Source of the DNA: Oscillospiraceae bacterium
GTDB lineage: Bacteria; Bacillota; Clostridia; Oscillospirales; Oscillospiraceae
NCBI GenBank assembly: GCA_902765595.1
Contig: CACXAQ010000022.1
Location: forward strand, 52,255 to 116,254
Reading direction: 5' to 3'
DNA: 64,000 nt
The translations under genes were made by a program, and so were the position numbers. Below the pieces are notes generated by a model. It was not told the DNA's origin. It did no database searches and worked only from the letters and a program-made list of their open reading frames with translations. Below are positions 42,873-50,910 of this stretch, one piece after another; position 1 is the first letter of the stretch; each line of letters starts with the position of its first letter.

Positions 42873-44264
42873 TTACTCGGCCTTCTGGGCCTTCAGCGCC
42901 TCGATCTTGGAGAGGATCATCTTCTCGTTATAGAGCAGGAACAGGCAGGCGCCGATGAGGCAGGTGACGGTGGCCACCACGGCGGTGGCGCGGTACTGGC
43001 CGGGCAGCACGGTCTCCACGCCGTCGATGACCTTGGCGGCGGTGATGGAGGTGAACACCACCATGGCGATGGCCTGGCCCATCTTGAAGGCGAAGGTGCG
43101 GGCGGCGAAGAACATGCCGCTGCGGTCCTCGCCGGTCTCCAGACGGTTCAGCTCGGCCACGTCGGCCACGCAGGCCTGGGGCAGGATGCCCAGGATGGCC
43201 TGGGGCACCGCGGCGCAGATGGCCACGATGAAGCCCCAGTACAGGCCCTTGCCGCAGATGGAGGTGATGAGGAAGACGAAGGCGTAGGTGAAGAAGCCGG
43301 TGACGATCAGCTTTTTCTTGCCCAGCTTGGGGGCCAGCTTGTTGACCACCGGGTAGAGCAGCACGCTGACAAAGGTCATGGTGGCGGTCAGGGGGAAGGT
43401 CCAGGTGTCCTCGATGCCCATGAGCTTGGTCTCATAGAAGGCCAGGCCCGTCTGGAACAGGGTCAGGGCGAAGAAGTAGATCACGTCGCTGTACACGAAG
43501 CGGCGGAACTGCCTGTTCTTGAAGGTCTTGAGCAGGGAGGAGAAGGCCGGGGTCTCGCTGGGCTTGGAGTCGATGTAGTCCCGCTCCTTGATGTAGAAGG
43601 AGGGGATCAGCATGGCGATGCAGGCGACGGTCGCCATGATGGCCACCGCCAGGCGGATGGAGCCGGCCTGGCCCGCGAAGCCCTCCAGCATGCCGGCAAC
43701 GTTGGGCAGCATGAAGGAGATGCTGGTACCGGCGATGAAGGTGAAGGAGATGTAGGTGGACACGTTGATGCGGTGCTCCTGGGTGTCGCCCAGCTCCGCG
43801 ATCAGGGCGTTATAGGGGGTGCAGAAAATGGTCATGAACAGGTAGAAGAGCATCAGGATCACGAAGAGCAGCACGTCGTTCACCACCACGTTTGCGGTCT
43901 GGGGCACGGTGAACAGGGCGATGGTGATCAGGGCGAAGGGGATGGCGATGGCCCGCATGAAGGGGATGCGGCGGCCGCCCTTGAAGGCGCTGCGGTCAGA
44001 CCAGCCGGCGATCAGGGGGTCGGTGACGGCGTCGAAGATGCGGCCCACGGCCATGACCAGGCCGAAGAGGGTCAGCTTCAGGACGATGGGGTTCTGGGTG
44101 ACCATGGAGGCGAAAATGCCGGTGTTGGGGTTCTGGGCGTCGGGAGTGCCGGTGTAGTAGTACACCATCCAGTTGGTGATGATGCCCGAGAGCAAGCTCC
44201 AGCCGAACTGCCCGATGGCAAAGATCCACAGCAGCTTGTTGGTGATGGGCTTTAACTGCTTCAT
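42873..44264 (-). CDS. MFS transporter, GPH (glycoside-pentoside-hexuronide) type
   Basis: The 463-residue protein has 12 hydrophobic segments and the GPH/MFS_2 features GRIFDAVTDPLIAGWSDRS in loop 2-3, KGGRRIPFMRAIAIPFAL, and YNALIAELGDTQEHR. These carriers are cation-linked symporters for sugars or glycosides. No catabolic genes adjoin to indicate the substrate. It is monocistronic with a strong promoter. Confidence 0.9.
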   Translation of the reverse strand: MKQLKPITNKLLWIFAIGQFGWSLLSGIITNWMVYYYTGTPDAQNPNTGIFASMVTQNPIVLKLTLFGLVMAVGRIFDAVTDPLIAGWSDRSAFKGGRRIPFMRAIAIPFALITIALFTVPQTANVVVNDVLLFVILMLFYLFMTIFCTPYNALIAELGDTQEHRINVSTYISFTFIAGTSISFMLPNVAGMLEGFAGQAGSIRLAVAIMATVACIAMLIPSFYIKERDYIDSKPSETPAFSSLLKTFKNRQFRRFVYSDVIYFFALTLFQTGLAFYETKLMGIEDTWTFPLTATMTFVSVLLYPVVNKLAPKLGKKKLIVTGFFTYAFVFLITSICGKGLYWGFIVAICAAVPQAILGILPQACVADVAELNRLETGEDRSGMFFAARTFAFKMGQAIAMVVFTSITAAKVIDGVETVLPGQYRATAVVATVTCLIGACLFLLYNEKMILSKIEALKAQKAE

Positions 44265-44317
44265 GTTCTCTTTCCTTCCCTTGTCGATTCCGTTTTTTGT
44301 TGGTTCACGCTTTTTTC

Positions 44318-44346
44318 ATTGTAAAAAACGCTCCGGAAAAAGTCAA
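44318..44346 (-). promoter_or_regulatory. Promoter of the MFS transporter gene
   Basis: On the minus strand TTGACT (complement of 44341-44346), 17 bp, TACAAT (complement of 44318-44323), about 55 bp before the start. Confidence 0.75.
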
Positions 44347-44428
44347 TGGATTCTTTCTTGCCCCCGGGTTTTTGTCTGCTTTGTCCAATTTTCGGTGCGG
44401 ATTTTTGGCAAGTTTCCCGATAAGCCCC

Positions 44429-45121
44429 TCAAAACCGCGCGGCGGCCACCGCTTCCCGGATCCGGGCGGTCAGGGTCGGGTCCAGGTCGACCTCTTCCGC
44501 AGTCCTGTCCTCCAGGGCCTGGGGCGCCCTGCCGCTGCCCTTTTCATAGTCCGGCCGGAAGTCGAAGCCCCGGTCCGAGAGTCGGGACAGGTCCCGCGTC
44601 CCGCACAGCAGCGCAGCGAAGCTGGCCGCTGCGAGATAGGCCCCGTAGGGGGAGGCGTGCTCCCCGTCCCGCCAGAAGAGAGGCACCTCGTCCCGCAGCC
44701 GGTCAAAGAGCTCCCCCACCGGGGAGAGCAACGCGCCATATTCCGCCGCGAGGCGCCGGTAGCAGCGGCTCATGACCGTGGCGTTCTCCGGCTTTGCCTC
44801 CTCTGCCCAGGTCATGTACAGTACCGGCCTGGTCCCCGCCTTTTGACAGAGGGCGGCGATCTCCTCCACGCCCGCCCGGGTGAGCTCCTCCCCCGGGAAG
44901 GGGTGGGCCTGCTGCTGGATCACGCAATAGTCATAGCCCCCCTGCAGCAGGGCAAAGCGCAGGGCGAAGTACTCCTCCCGGTGCCAGGCGAGGGACCGGC
45001 CCGAGTAGGCCAGCATGGAGACCTCCGGCCGCTCCCCGGTGAGCTCCCGGCACATCCGGGCGAAGAGCGCCGGCATATCGTGAAAATAGGTGTGGCTGTT
45101 TCCCACGAACAAAACGCGCAT
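44429..45121 (-). CDS. SGNH/GDSL-type hydrolase-like protein
   Basis: The 230-residue protein starts MRVLFVGNSHTYFHDMPALF. GNSHT is the block I serine motif of SGNH esterases (Ser9 here in place of the GDSL serine), and the C-terminal DGEHASPYGAYLAA provides the Asp-x-x-His block V. VIQQQAHPF supplies a block-III-like segment. There is no signal peptide, so it acts in the cytoplasm. Substrate unknown. ATG 45121 has AAGGAAG about 7 bp upstream. Confidence 0.83.
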   Translation of the reverse strand: MRVLFVGNSHTYFHDMPALFARMCRELTGERPEVSMLAYSGRSLAWHREEYFALRFALLQGGYDYCVIQQQAHPFPGEELTRAGVEEIAALCQKAGTRPVLYMTWAEEAKPENATVMSRCYRRLAAEYGALLSPVGELFDRLRDEVPLFWRDGEHASPYGAYLAAASFAALLCGTRDLSRLSDRGFDFRPDYEKGSGRAPQALEDRTAEEVDLDPTLTARIREAVAAARF

Positions 45122-45145
45122 GATCTCGCTTCCTTTCATTTAACA

Positions 45146-45296
45146 GGACGCGCTGCAAAATGCCAAGCCCTGTCATTCCGAACCGGTGACCGACGTCACC
45201 GGTGTGGGAATCCGCACTCCCTCCTGCAGGGAAAACGGATTGCCGCGCCAGTCTGCGGACTGGCTCGCAATGACAGATGCGTTTTGCAGCGCGTCC
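45146..45296. repeat. Inverted-repeat element with 15-bp perfect arms
   Basis: GGACGCGCTGCAAAA at 45146-45160 is exactly complementary to 45282-45296. Inside is a TGTCATTCCGA/CGCAATGACA-type repeat pair with two small palindromes. It fills the gap between the thioesterase and SGNH genes. Confidence 0.75.
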
Positions 45297-45302
45297 GTCA
45301 AT

Positions 45303-46016
45303 TTATTCCTGATACAGCAGCTCCATCCTAAAGCAGGGCCGCTCGCCGCCGCCCTCCAGATAGCACCGCTCCCCTTCCCGGGTCCAGCGCAGCGTCAGCT
45401 CCTCGCCGAGTCTTGCCTCGGCGGTGTACTCCACGCAGATCCGGGAGAGCCTCTTCCCCTCCTCCGCCGCGGGGATGGTGTCCTCCGCCAGGTCGAAGTA
45501 GCGGGTGTTGTTCATGTGGCCGTTCAGGTCCACGTAGCTGTAGGGCACCCGGAAGCGCCGCTCCTCCCGGCAGTCCTGCCGCCGCACGGCCCCGGGCAGG
45601 GCGATCTCCTCCCCGGTCCGGACGCCTTGGATCTCCACGCCGTATTTCTCGGGAAATACCATCTTCCGGCTCTGCTGGTCCACCAGGCACCAGAGGGCGC
45701 TGGCCTTCAGCAGCGGCTCGCCCTCGGCGGTCTCCATGCTGTAGTAGCGGGGGAAGAACAGGTGCATGGTCTGGCCAGGCCAGCTTTTCAGCACCACGTG
45801 CTCGTCATACTCCGGCATGCGGGCGATCTCGCAGCGCTGCAGGGTCAGCACCCAGAGGATGCCCTTGTCCAGGGTCTTGTCCCGGCCCATGCCCAGCTCC
45901 TCCGTGTGGCGGATGGAGGCCTCCTGCAGCAGCCGGAACAGCTCCGAGGTCCGGAGCCTGCGATACAGATCCACGTCCTTGGACCGGAGGTGGATCTCCT
46001 CCCGGTAGACGCTCAT
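45303..46016 (-). CDS. Acyl-ACP thioesterase
   Basis: From ATG 46016 the protein is 237 residues. It has the double hot-dog FatA-like pattern: REEIHLRSKDVDLYRRLRTSELFRLLQEAS, then ILWVLTLQRCEIARMP, and in the second half YSYVDLNGHMNNTRYFDLAED, containing the Asn-His active-site pair of plant and bacterial acyl-ACP thioesterases. It would release an acyl chain from the carrier protein encoded just upstream. The start overlaps the ACP stop (ATGA). Confidence 0.88.
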   Translation of the reverse strand: MSVYREEIHLRSKDVDLYRRLRTSELFRLLQEASIRHTEELGMGRDKTLDKGILWVLTLQRCEIARMPEYDEHVVLKSWPGQTMHLFFPRYYSMETAEGEPLLKASALWCLVDQQSRKMVFPEKYGVEIQGVRTGEEIALPGAVRRQDCREERRFRVPYSYVDLNGHMNNTRYFDLAEDTIPAAEEGKRLSRICVEYTAEARLGEELTLRWTREGERCYLEGGGERPCFRMELLYQE

Positions 46017-46264
46017 GCCTTGGGCAGCCGCTTCATGATGGCGTCGGCCACGTCGCCCATGGTCAGGAGCTTGCTCCACTGACGCTCGGGGATGCGCACG
46101 TCAAAGAGGGCCTCCAGCTTGCAGATGATGAGCACAAAGCCCATGGAGTCGATGGCGGTCTCGGTGTTGATCACCGTGTCCTCCTGGATGTCCTGTCCCG
46201 CCATATCGGGGAAGCAGTCAAAAACTACGGTCCGGATCTTCTCGATCACTTCTGCTCTTGTCAT
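46013..46264 (-). CDS. Acyl carrier protein (dedicated)
   Basis: An 83-residue carrier with the phosphopantetheine serine at residue 40 in TAIDSMGFVLIICKLE. The rest is acidic and helical as usual for ACPs, although the D-S-M/L motif is followed by GFV rather than DLV, which sets it apart from housekeeping AcpP. It lies between an adenylate-forming enzyme and a thioesterase, so it is likely a dedicated carrier. ATG 46264 lies 6 bp after the ligase stop. Confidence 0.9.
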   Translation of the reverse strand: MTRAEVIEKIRTVVFDCFPDMAGQDIQEDTVINTETAIDSMGFVLIICKLEALFDVRIPERQWSKLLTMGDVADAIMKRLPKA

Positions 46265-46270
46265 GTTCCT

Positions 46271-47602
46271 TTATCCTTTCTGCTGGAGCTCCCAGCGTTT
46301 GATTTTACCCGTTGCCGTGCGCGGCAGCGGCTCCTGTACGATCTCGACCCCGCAGAGTCTCTGGCCCCGGGGCAGCTCCGTCATCAGCGGCAGGAGCTTT
46401 GCCAGGATCTCCTTTTCGCTGCCCTCGCCGCTGTAGATGAGCAGCGGCCGCTGGTCCCGCAAGGTCACGGCCAGCTCCGTGTGGCCCAGCGCCTGCATCA
46501 GCGCCGCCTCATACTCCGGCAGGAAGATCTTGGTGCCGTCGGGCAGCACCAGCATGTCCTTCTTGCGCCCGGTGATGTGCAGGCGGCCCTCCTCGTCGAA
46601 GCGGCCCAGGTCGCCGGTGTGGAACACCCCGTCCCGGAGCACCTCCGCGGTCGCGTCGGGGCGCTTGTAGTAGCCCTGCATCATGCAGGTGGGGGCCTGG
46701 ATCAGGATCTCCCCGTCCTCCGCCAGGGTGATGGTGTCGTCCGGGCAGATCTCCATGGCAAAGGGGTCGCCCCGGACGCTGATGGCGACGCCGGAGCTGG
46801 TCTCGGTGAGGCCGTAGCCGAAGCTCACCCGGATGCCCAGGGCCCCCGCCGCCTCCAGCAGCGTCTTGGGGCAGTCTCCCGCGCCCACCAGAATGAGCTT
46901 CAGTTCCGGGTTCACGGCCCGCTGCTTCAGCAAAAAGCCCAGCAGCAGCGGCACCAGGGACACCGCCGTGGGCCGGTAATAGGTACAGTCGTCGATGTAG
47001 TGCCGGGCGCCGCGGCCCAGGGCCACGCAGGCCCCGCAGCTCAGGCCCCACAGCAGCCCGCACACGAAGCCGAACACATGCCCCAGGGGCAGCATGCACA
47101 GCAGCGTGTCCGTGGGGGACAGGGGCAGCTTCTGGGCGCCGTTCCAGGCGCTCTGGCACAGGGAATGGTCCGTCAGCACCACGGCCTTGGCCCGCTCGGT
47201 GGTGCCGGAGGTGAAGAAGAGGATCTTTCCTTCCCCGTCGTCCACGCCCCCGGTCAGGGCGGGCGTGAGCTCCTCCACCAGGTCCTCGTCGCCCCAGAGG
47301 GCGTCGATATCCGTATAGGCTACCAGCTGCCGCAGCAGGGCGGCCGGGGCGTTCTCATCCAGCATCACCAGCTGCATCCCGGCCAGATTTGCGGCAAAAA
47401 GCTCGATCACGCAGTCCAGGCTCCCATCGGCAAGCACGCCGAGACAGGTCTTGCCCTCGGCCCGCAGGGCCTCCGCCCTGGTCCGGACAGCCTCCCAGGT
47501 CTCCGCAAAGCTCAGGCTCCTTCCGCCGCAGCGCAGGGCCGGCGCCTGGGGCGCGGCCTCCGCCCAATGGGCCAGGAGCTGGGAAAATCGGTCAAAACGC
47601 AT
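46271..47602 (-). CDS. Acyl-activating (AMP-forming) ligase
   Basis: The 443-residue protein of the ANL superfamily shows the phosphate loop FFTSGTTERAKAV, the YGLTET motif, HTGDLGRFDEEGRLHITGRKKDMLVLPDG and the C-terminal catalytic Lys in RTATGKIKRW. It is shorter than typical acyl-CoA synthetases (500-550) and lies directly beside an ACP. It therefore probably acts as an acyl-ACP (acyl-AMP) ligase loading a free fatty or aryl acid on the carrier. It is divergent from the flavoprotein genes. Confidence 0.87.
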   Translation of the reverse strand: MRFDRFSQLLAHWAEAAPQAPALRCGGRSLSFAETWEAVRTRAEALRAEGKTCLGVLADGSLDCVIELFAANLAGMQLVMLDENAPAALLRQLVAYTDIDALWGDEDLVEELTPALTGGVDDGEGKILFFTSGTTERAKAVVLTDHSLCQSAWNGAQKLPLSPTDTLLCMLPLGHVFGFVCGLLWGLSCGACVALGRGARHYIDDCTYYRPTAVSLVPLLLGFLLKQRAVNPELKLILVGAGDCPKTLLEAAGALGIRVSFGYGLTETSSGVAISVRGDPFAMEICPDDTITLAEDGEILIQAPTCMMQGYYKRPDATAEVLRDGVFHTGDLGRFDEEGRLHITGRKKDMLVLPDGTKIFLPEYEAALMQALGHTELAVTLRDQRPLLIYSGEGSEKEILAKLLPLMTELPRGQRLCGVEIVQEPLPRTATGKIKRWELQQKG

Positions 47603-47635
47603 GGGCCCGCCTCCTTATGGTTTCATACTGAAATC

Positions 47636-47664
47636 AATATACCATGACGCGCCCCGCTTGAAAA
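47636..47664 (-). promoter_or_regulatory. Promoter of the acyl ligase-ACP-thioesterase operon
   Basis: Minus-strand TTTTCA, 17 bp, TATATT (complement of 47636-47641), about 35 bp before the ligase start. Confidence 0.5.
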
Positions 47665-47726
47665 GATTTTTTGAAAAAATGACAAAAAAAGAACGATTGT
47701 TTAGTGCAATTTCCGTGAGCCTGTTG

Positions 47727-47732
47727 TATAAT
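47727..47732 (+). promoter_or_regulatory. -10 box of the first flavoprotein gene
   Basis: A perfect TATAAT about 50 bp upstream of ATG 47784. No good -35 is found at 16-18 bp (the best, GTGCAA, is poor), so an activator may be needed. Confidence 0.5.
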
Positions 47733-47783
47733 GTCCCCAGCAAGTCTTGTGATTCGCTAAATATACAATACGGAGGAGAAGAC

Positions 47784-49142
47784 ATGGACAAGAACACGCG
47801 CATCTGCATCATCGGCGGCGGCCCCGCAGGCCTTTCCGCCGGTATGTACCTGGAGCAGAAGGGCTACAAGAACTACACCATTCTGGAGCGTCAGGATCGG
47901 GTCGGCGGCAAGTGCTGGTCCCCCTACTACAACGGCAGACGCTACGAGATGGGCGCCATCATGGGCGTGCCCTCTTACTACGCCGTTGAGGACGTGGAGA
48001 AGTTCTGCGGCATCACCCACGACGGCCCCAAGCTCAACCGCAACTACAAGGACGGCAACGGCAACGTGATCGAGCCCTTTGCCCGCACCCTTGGCAACAT
48101 CATCAAGAACCCCTGGCTGCTGAAGATGAAAAAGCAGCTCAAGACCTTCGGCGAACTGCTGGAGACCAAGTACAAGGGCTATGACGTGAACGGCCACCGC
48201 GGCGTTGCCGAGGGCCGTTACGACGGCTACGCCGTCACCCCCGGCCGTGAGAAGATCCAGGGCGAGAACCCCAACCTGAAGGATCTGTCCATGCCCTTCA
48301 AGGATTTCTGCGAGATGAACGGCGTTCCTCTGGTGCAGAAGATCTGGATCGGACCCTTCACCTCCTTTGGCTACGGCTACTTTGACGAGATCCCCGCGGC
48401 CTACGTGCTGAAGTATCTGGACTTCCAGACCTGCATGAACTTTGTCAAGGTCAACCTCTGGACCTGGAAGAACGGCACCCAGTACATCTGGGAGCAGCTG
48501 AACGAGCATCTGGCCAACCCCGCCCGCCTGAACAGCACCATCGAGAAGGTGGAGCGCAAGGACGGCAAGGTCTACGTCACCGTGAACGGCCAGGTGGAGG
48601 AGTACGACAAGATCATCGTCACCGCTCCTCTCTACATCCCCAACAAGCGCGCCGACGGCCAGAAGGGTATGGTCGAGTACTTTGACGCCCGCGAGGACGA
48701 GAAGGAGCTCTTCTCCAAGATCGACTACGAGCGCTACGACGTACAGGCCTTCCTCACCAAGCCCGAGGATCACCCCGAGATCTCCTACTACGTGTTCGAC
48801 AACATGGTGCCCGAGAAGCTGGGCCGCCTGATGGTCTACTACCGCCGCTGGAGAGACGAGATCGACCAGGTCATCACCACCTACGCCCTGCGCAAGCACA
48901 AGAACATGGACGAGATCCCCTACGAGACCTGCCGCCAGATGGTGCAGGACGACCTGAAGATCATGCACAACCCCGCCGAGAAGGTCATCAACGAGTGGTC
49001 CGTGTACTACTTCCCCCATGTCTTCTCCGAGGACTACGCCGCCGGCTGGTACGACAAGGTCGAGGCCATGCAGGGCAAGTACGACACCTTCTATGCCGGC
49101 GAGGTCATGAGCTTCGGCGACATGGACGAGACCGCCGAGTAG
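47784..49142 (+). CDS. FAD-dependent amine-oxidase-type oxidoreductase
   Basis: A 452-residue flavoprotein starting MDKNTRICIIGGGPAGLSAGMYLEQ with a canonical GxGxxG dinucleotide fold, ERQDRVGGKC (the VGG of the amine oxidase/protoporphyrinogen oxidase superfamily) and a late FYAGEVMSFGD segment in place of the usual FAGE motif. There is no signal peptide. The substrate is unknown. GGAGGAG lies 6 bp before ATG 47784. It heads a plus-strand set with another FAD enzyme and an electron-donor reductase. Confidence 0.85.
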   Translation: MDKNTRICIIGGGPAGLSAGMYLEQKGYKNYTILERQDRVGGKCWSPYYNGRRYEMGAIMGVPSYYAVEDVEKFCGITHDGPKLNRNYKDGNGNVIEPFARTLGNIIKNPWLLKMKKQLKTFGELLETKYKGYDVNGHRGVAEGRYDGYAVTPGREKIQGENPNLKDLSMPFKDFCEMNGVPLVQKIWIGPFTSFGYGYFDEIPAAYVLKYLDFQTCMNFVKVNLWTWKNGTQYIWEQLNEHLANPARLNSTIEKVERKDGKVYVTVNGQVEEYDKIIVTAPLYIPNKRADGQKGMVEYFDAREDEKELFSKIDYERYDVQAFLTKPEDHPEISYYVFDNMVPEKLGRLMVYYRRWRDEIDQVITTYALRKHKNMDEIPYETCRQMVQDDLKIMHNPAEKVINEWSVYYFPHVFSEDYAAGWYDKVEAMQGKYDTFYAGEVMSFGDMDETAE

Positions 49143-49359
49143 AAAACGCTGACCCAACCGTTCTCGGCATCTTCCGGGTATTTTGCGCCCTGACTTTGCC
49201 AAACCTTTTTGAAATACACAAAGTATGTCTGCAAAGCTTTGTCTTCGCCAGGACGCAAAATTCCTCGGAATCTGCTCTCGACGGTCGGATCATCGTTTCC
49301 TCTTTGAGGGCGGAGTTCATCTCTGCCCTCTATCTTTCTAATTGAGAAAGGATGCTTCT
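49143..49359. other. 217-bp gap without a gene
   Basis: The segment between the two flavoprotein genes is less GC-rich than its surroundings and holds no credible frame. No clear terminator hairpin was found, so read-through to the second gene is possible. GAGAAAGG at 49344-49351 is the ribosome-binding site of the next gene. Confidence 0.4.
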
Positions 49360-50907
49360 ATGAGCTTCTATAAAGACCATTACGACGTCGTCATCATCGG
49401 CGGCGCCCTGGCCGGCATGTCCGCGTGCCTGCAGCTGCAGGCCTGGGGCATCAAGGACATCCTGATCCTGGAGAAGCACAACATGCCCGGCGGCCTTGCC
49501 ACCGACTTTGTGCGCAACGGCTTTGAGATCGAGGCCACCCTCCACGAGATGATGTCCATCGGCCAGCCCGGCAAGCGCCTGAAGGTGGGCAAGTTCTTCG
49601 ACGATATGGGCGTCAACATTGACTGGCTGCCCGTGCCCGAGTGCTATCGCGTGGCCCTGCCCAACTCCGGCATCGACAAGGTGCTGCACCCGGACTATGA
49701 CGACAGCTACACCACCGTCGCCAAGGAGATCGACGAGGTCGTCCCCGGCACCTACGACAAGGTCCATGAGCTGATGCTCCTGTGCCGCCGGGTCTACGAC
49801 AGCATGAATATCCTCTCCGTCACCCCCATGAGCAAGGTCCAGATGCTGCTCAAGCACCCCGACTTTGTCAAGACCGTGGGCTACACCGCCACCGAGGTCA
49901 TCGACACCTTCAAGCTGCCCAAGAAGGCCGTGGAGATGCTGACCCCCTACTGGATCTATGTGGGCAACCGCATGGATGACCTGCCCTTCACCATCTACGC
50001 CTTCCTGATGGCCGACTACTTCACCGGCTCCTACGTGTGCCGCGGCTTCAGCCATGAGATGAGCATGAAGATGCAGGCCAAGTGCGAGGAGAACGGCGCC
50101 CAGTACGAGTTCAACCAGGAAGTGGACAAGATCCTGGTGAAGGACGGCAAGGTCTACGGCGTGCGCACCCGCCGGGGCGACGAGATCCACTGCGACTACG
50201 TCATCTCCGGCCCCTACCCCAACAAGGTCTACAGCCAGATGATCGAGCCGCTGAGCGAGGTGCCCGAGGGCGCCATCCGCATGATCAACAACCGCAAGCT
50301 CTCCGTGGTCCCCGTGTCCGTCATCATGCTCCTCGAGGGTACCCCCGAGGAGAACGGCATCACCGATTACTCCACCTTCTCCGGCTCCACCATGGACACC
50401 AACAAGATCTGGGAGAACTACTCCAACATCACCGAGCCCTATAACTACATCACCACCATCTGCCTCAACTACGCCAATCCCACCCTGCCCGAGGGCTACA
50501 CGCAGCTCTCCATCACGGCCCTGGTGCCCTCCAAGCCCTTCCACGACGTGAAGGAGGAGGACTACCACGATCTGAAGCGCCGCCTGGCCAATGAGATGAT
50601 CGAGGAGTGCATCAAGATCACCAAGGTGGACTTCCGTCCCCGCATCACCGAGTTCGAGGTCACCACGCCCGTCACGGTCTCCCACTATGTGGGCGCCTGG
50701 AAGGGCAACATCTACGGCTACCTCCACTCCATGGAGGACCACGCGGTGGCCCGTCTCCAGATGAAGGAGAAGGATCACTTCATCGAGGGTCTGGAGTTCG
50801 CCGGCGCCCACGGCATGTCCGGCGACGGCATGGGCCCCCAGATCACCAACGGCCGCGCCGCTGCCAAGGGCGTGAAGGAAGACATGGAAAAGAAAGGGAG
50901 GCTGTGA
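49360..50907 (+). CDS. Phytoene desaturase-like (CrtI family) FAD oxidoreductase
   Basis: The 515-residue protein starts MSFYKDHYDVVIIGGALAGMSACLQLQAWG. The Rossmann motif is G-G-A-L-A-G, with alanine at the second glycine. EKHNMPGGLATDFVRNGFEIEATLHEM and the C-terminal LEFAGAHGMSGDGMGPQITNGRAAA are CrtI-like (FAD-contact regions). Such enzymes desaturate, saturate or isomerise lipid-like molecules. No carotenoid genes adjoin. It ends 3 bp before the reductase gene, so the two are co-translated. ATG 49360 was chosen over TTG 49342 for ribosome-site spacing. Confidence 0.87.
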   Translation: MSFYKDHYDVVIIGGALAGMSACLQLQAWGIKDILILEKHNMPGGLATDFVRNGFEIEATLHEMMSIGQPGKRLKVGKFFDDMGVNIDWLPVPECYRVALPNSGIDKVLHPDYDDSYTTVAKEIDEVVPGTYDKVHELMLLCRRVYDSMNILSVTPMSKVQMLLKHPDFVKTVGYTATEVIDTFKLPKKAVEMLTPYWIYVGNRMDDLPFTIYAFLMADYFTGSYVCRGFSHEMSMKMQAKCEENGAQYEFNQEVDKILVKDGKVYGVRTRRGDEIHCDYVISGPYPNKVYSQMIEPLSEVPEGAIRMINNRKLSVVPVSVIMLLEGTPEENGITDYSTFSGSTMDTNKIWENYSNITEPYNYITTICLNYANPTLPEGYTQLSITALVPSKPFHDVKEEDYHDLKRRLANEMIEECIKITKVDFRPRITEFEVTTPVTVSHYVGAWKGNIYGYLHSMEDHAVARLQMKEKDHFIEGLEFAGAHGMSGDGMGPQITNGRAAAKGVKEDMEKKGRL

Positions 50908-50910
50908 GAA

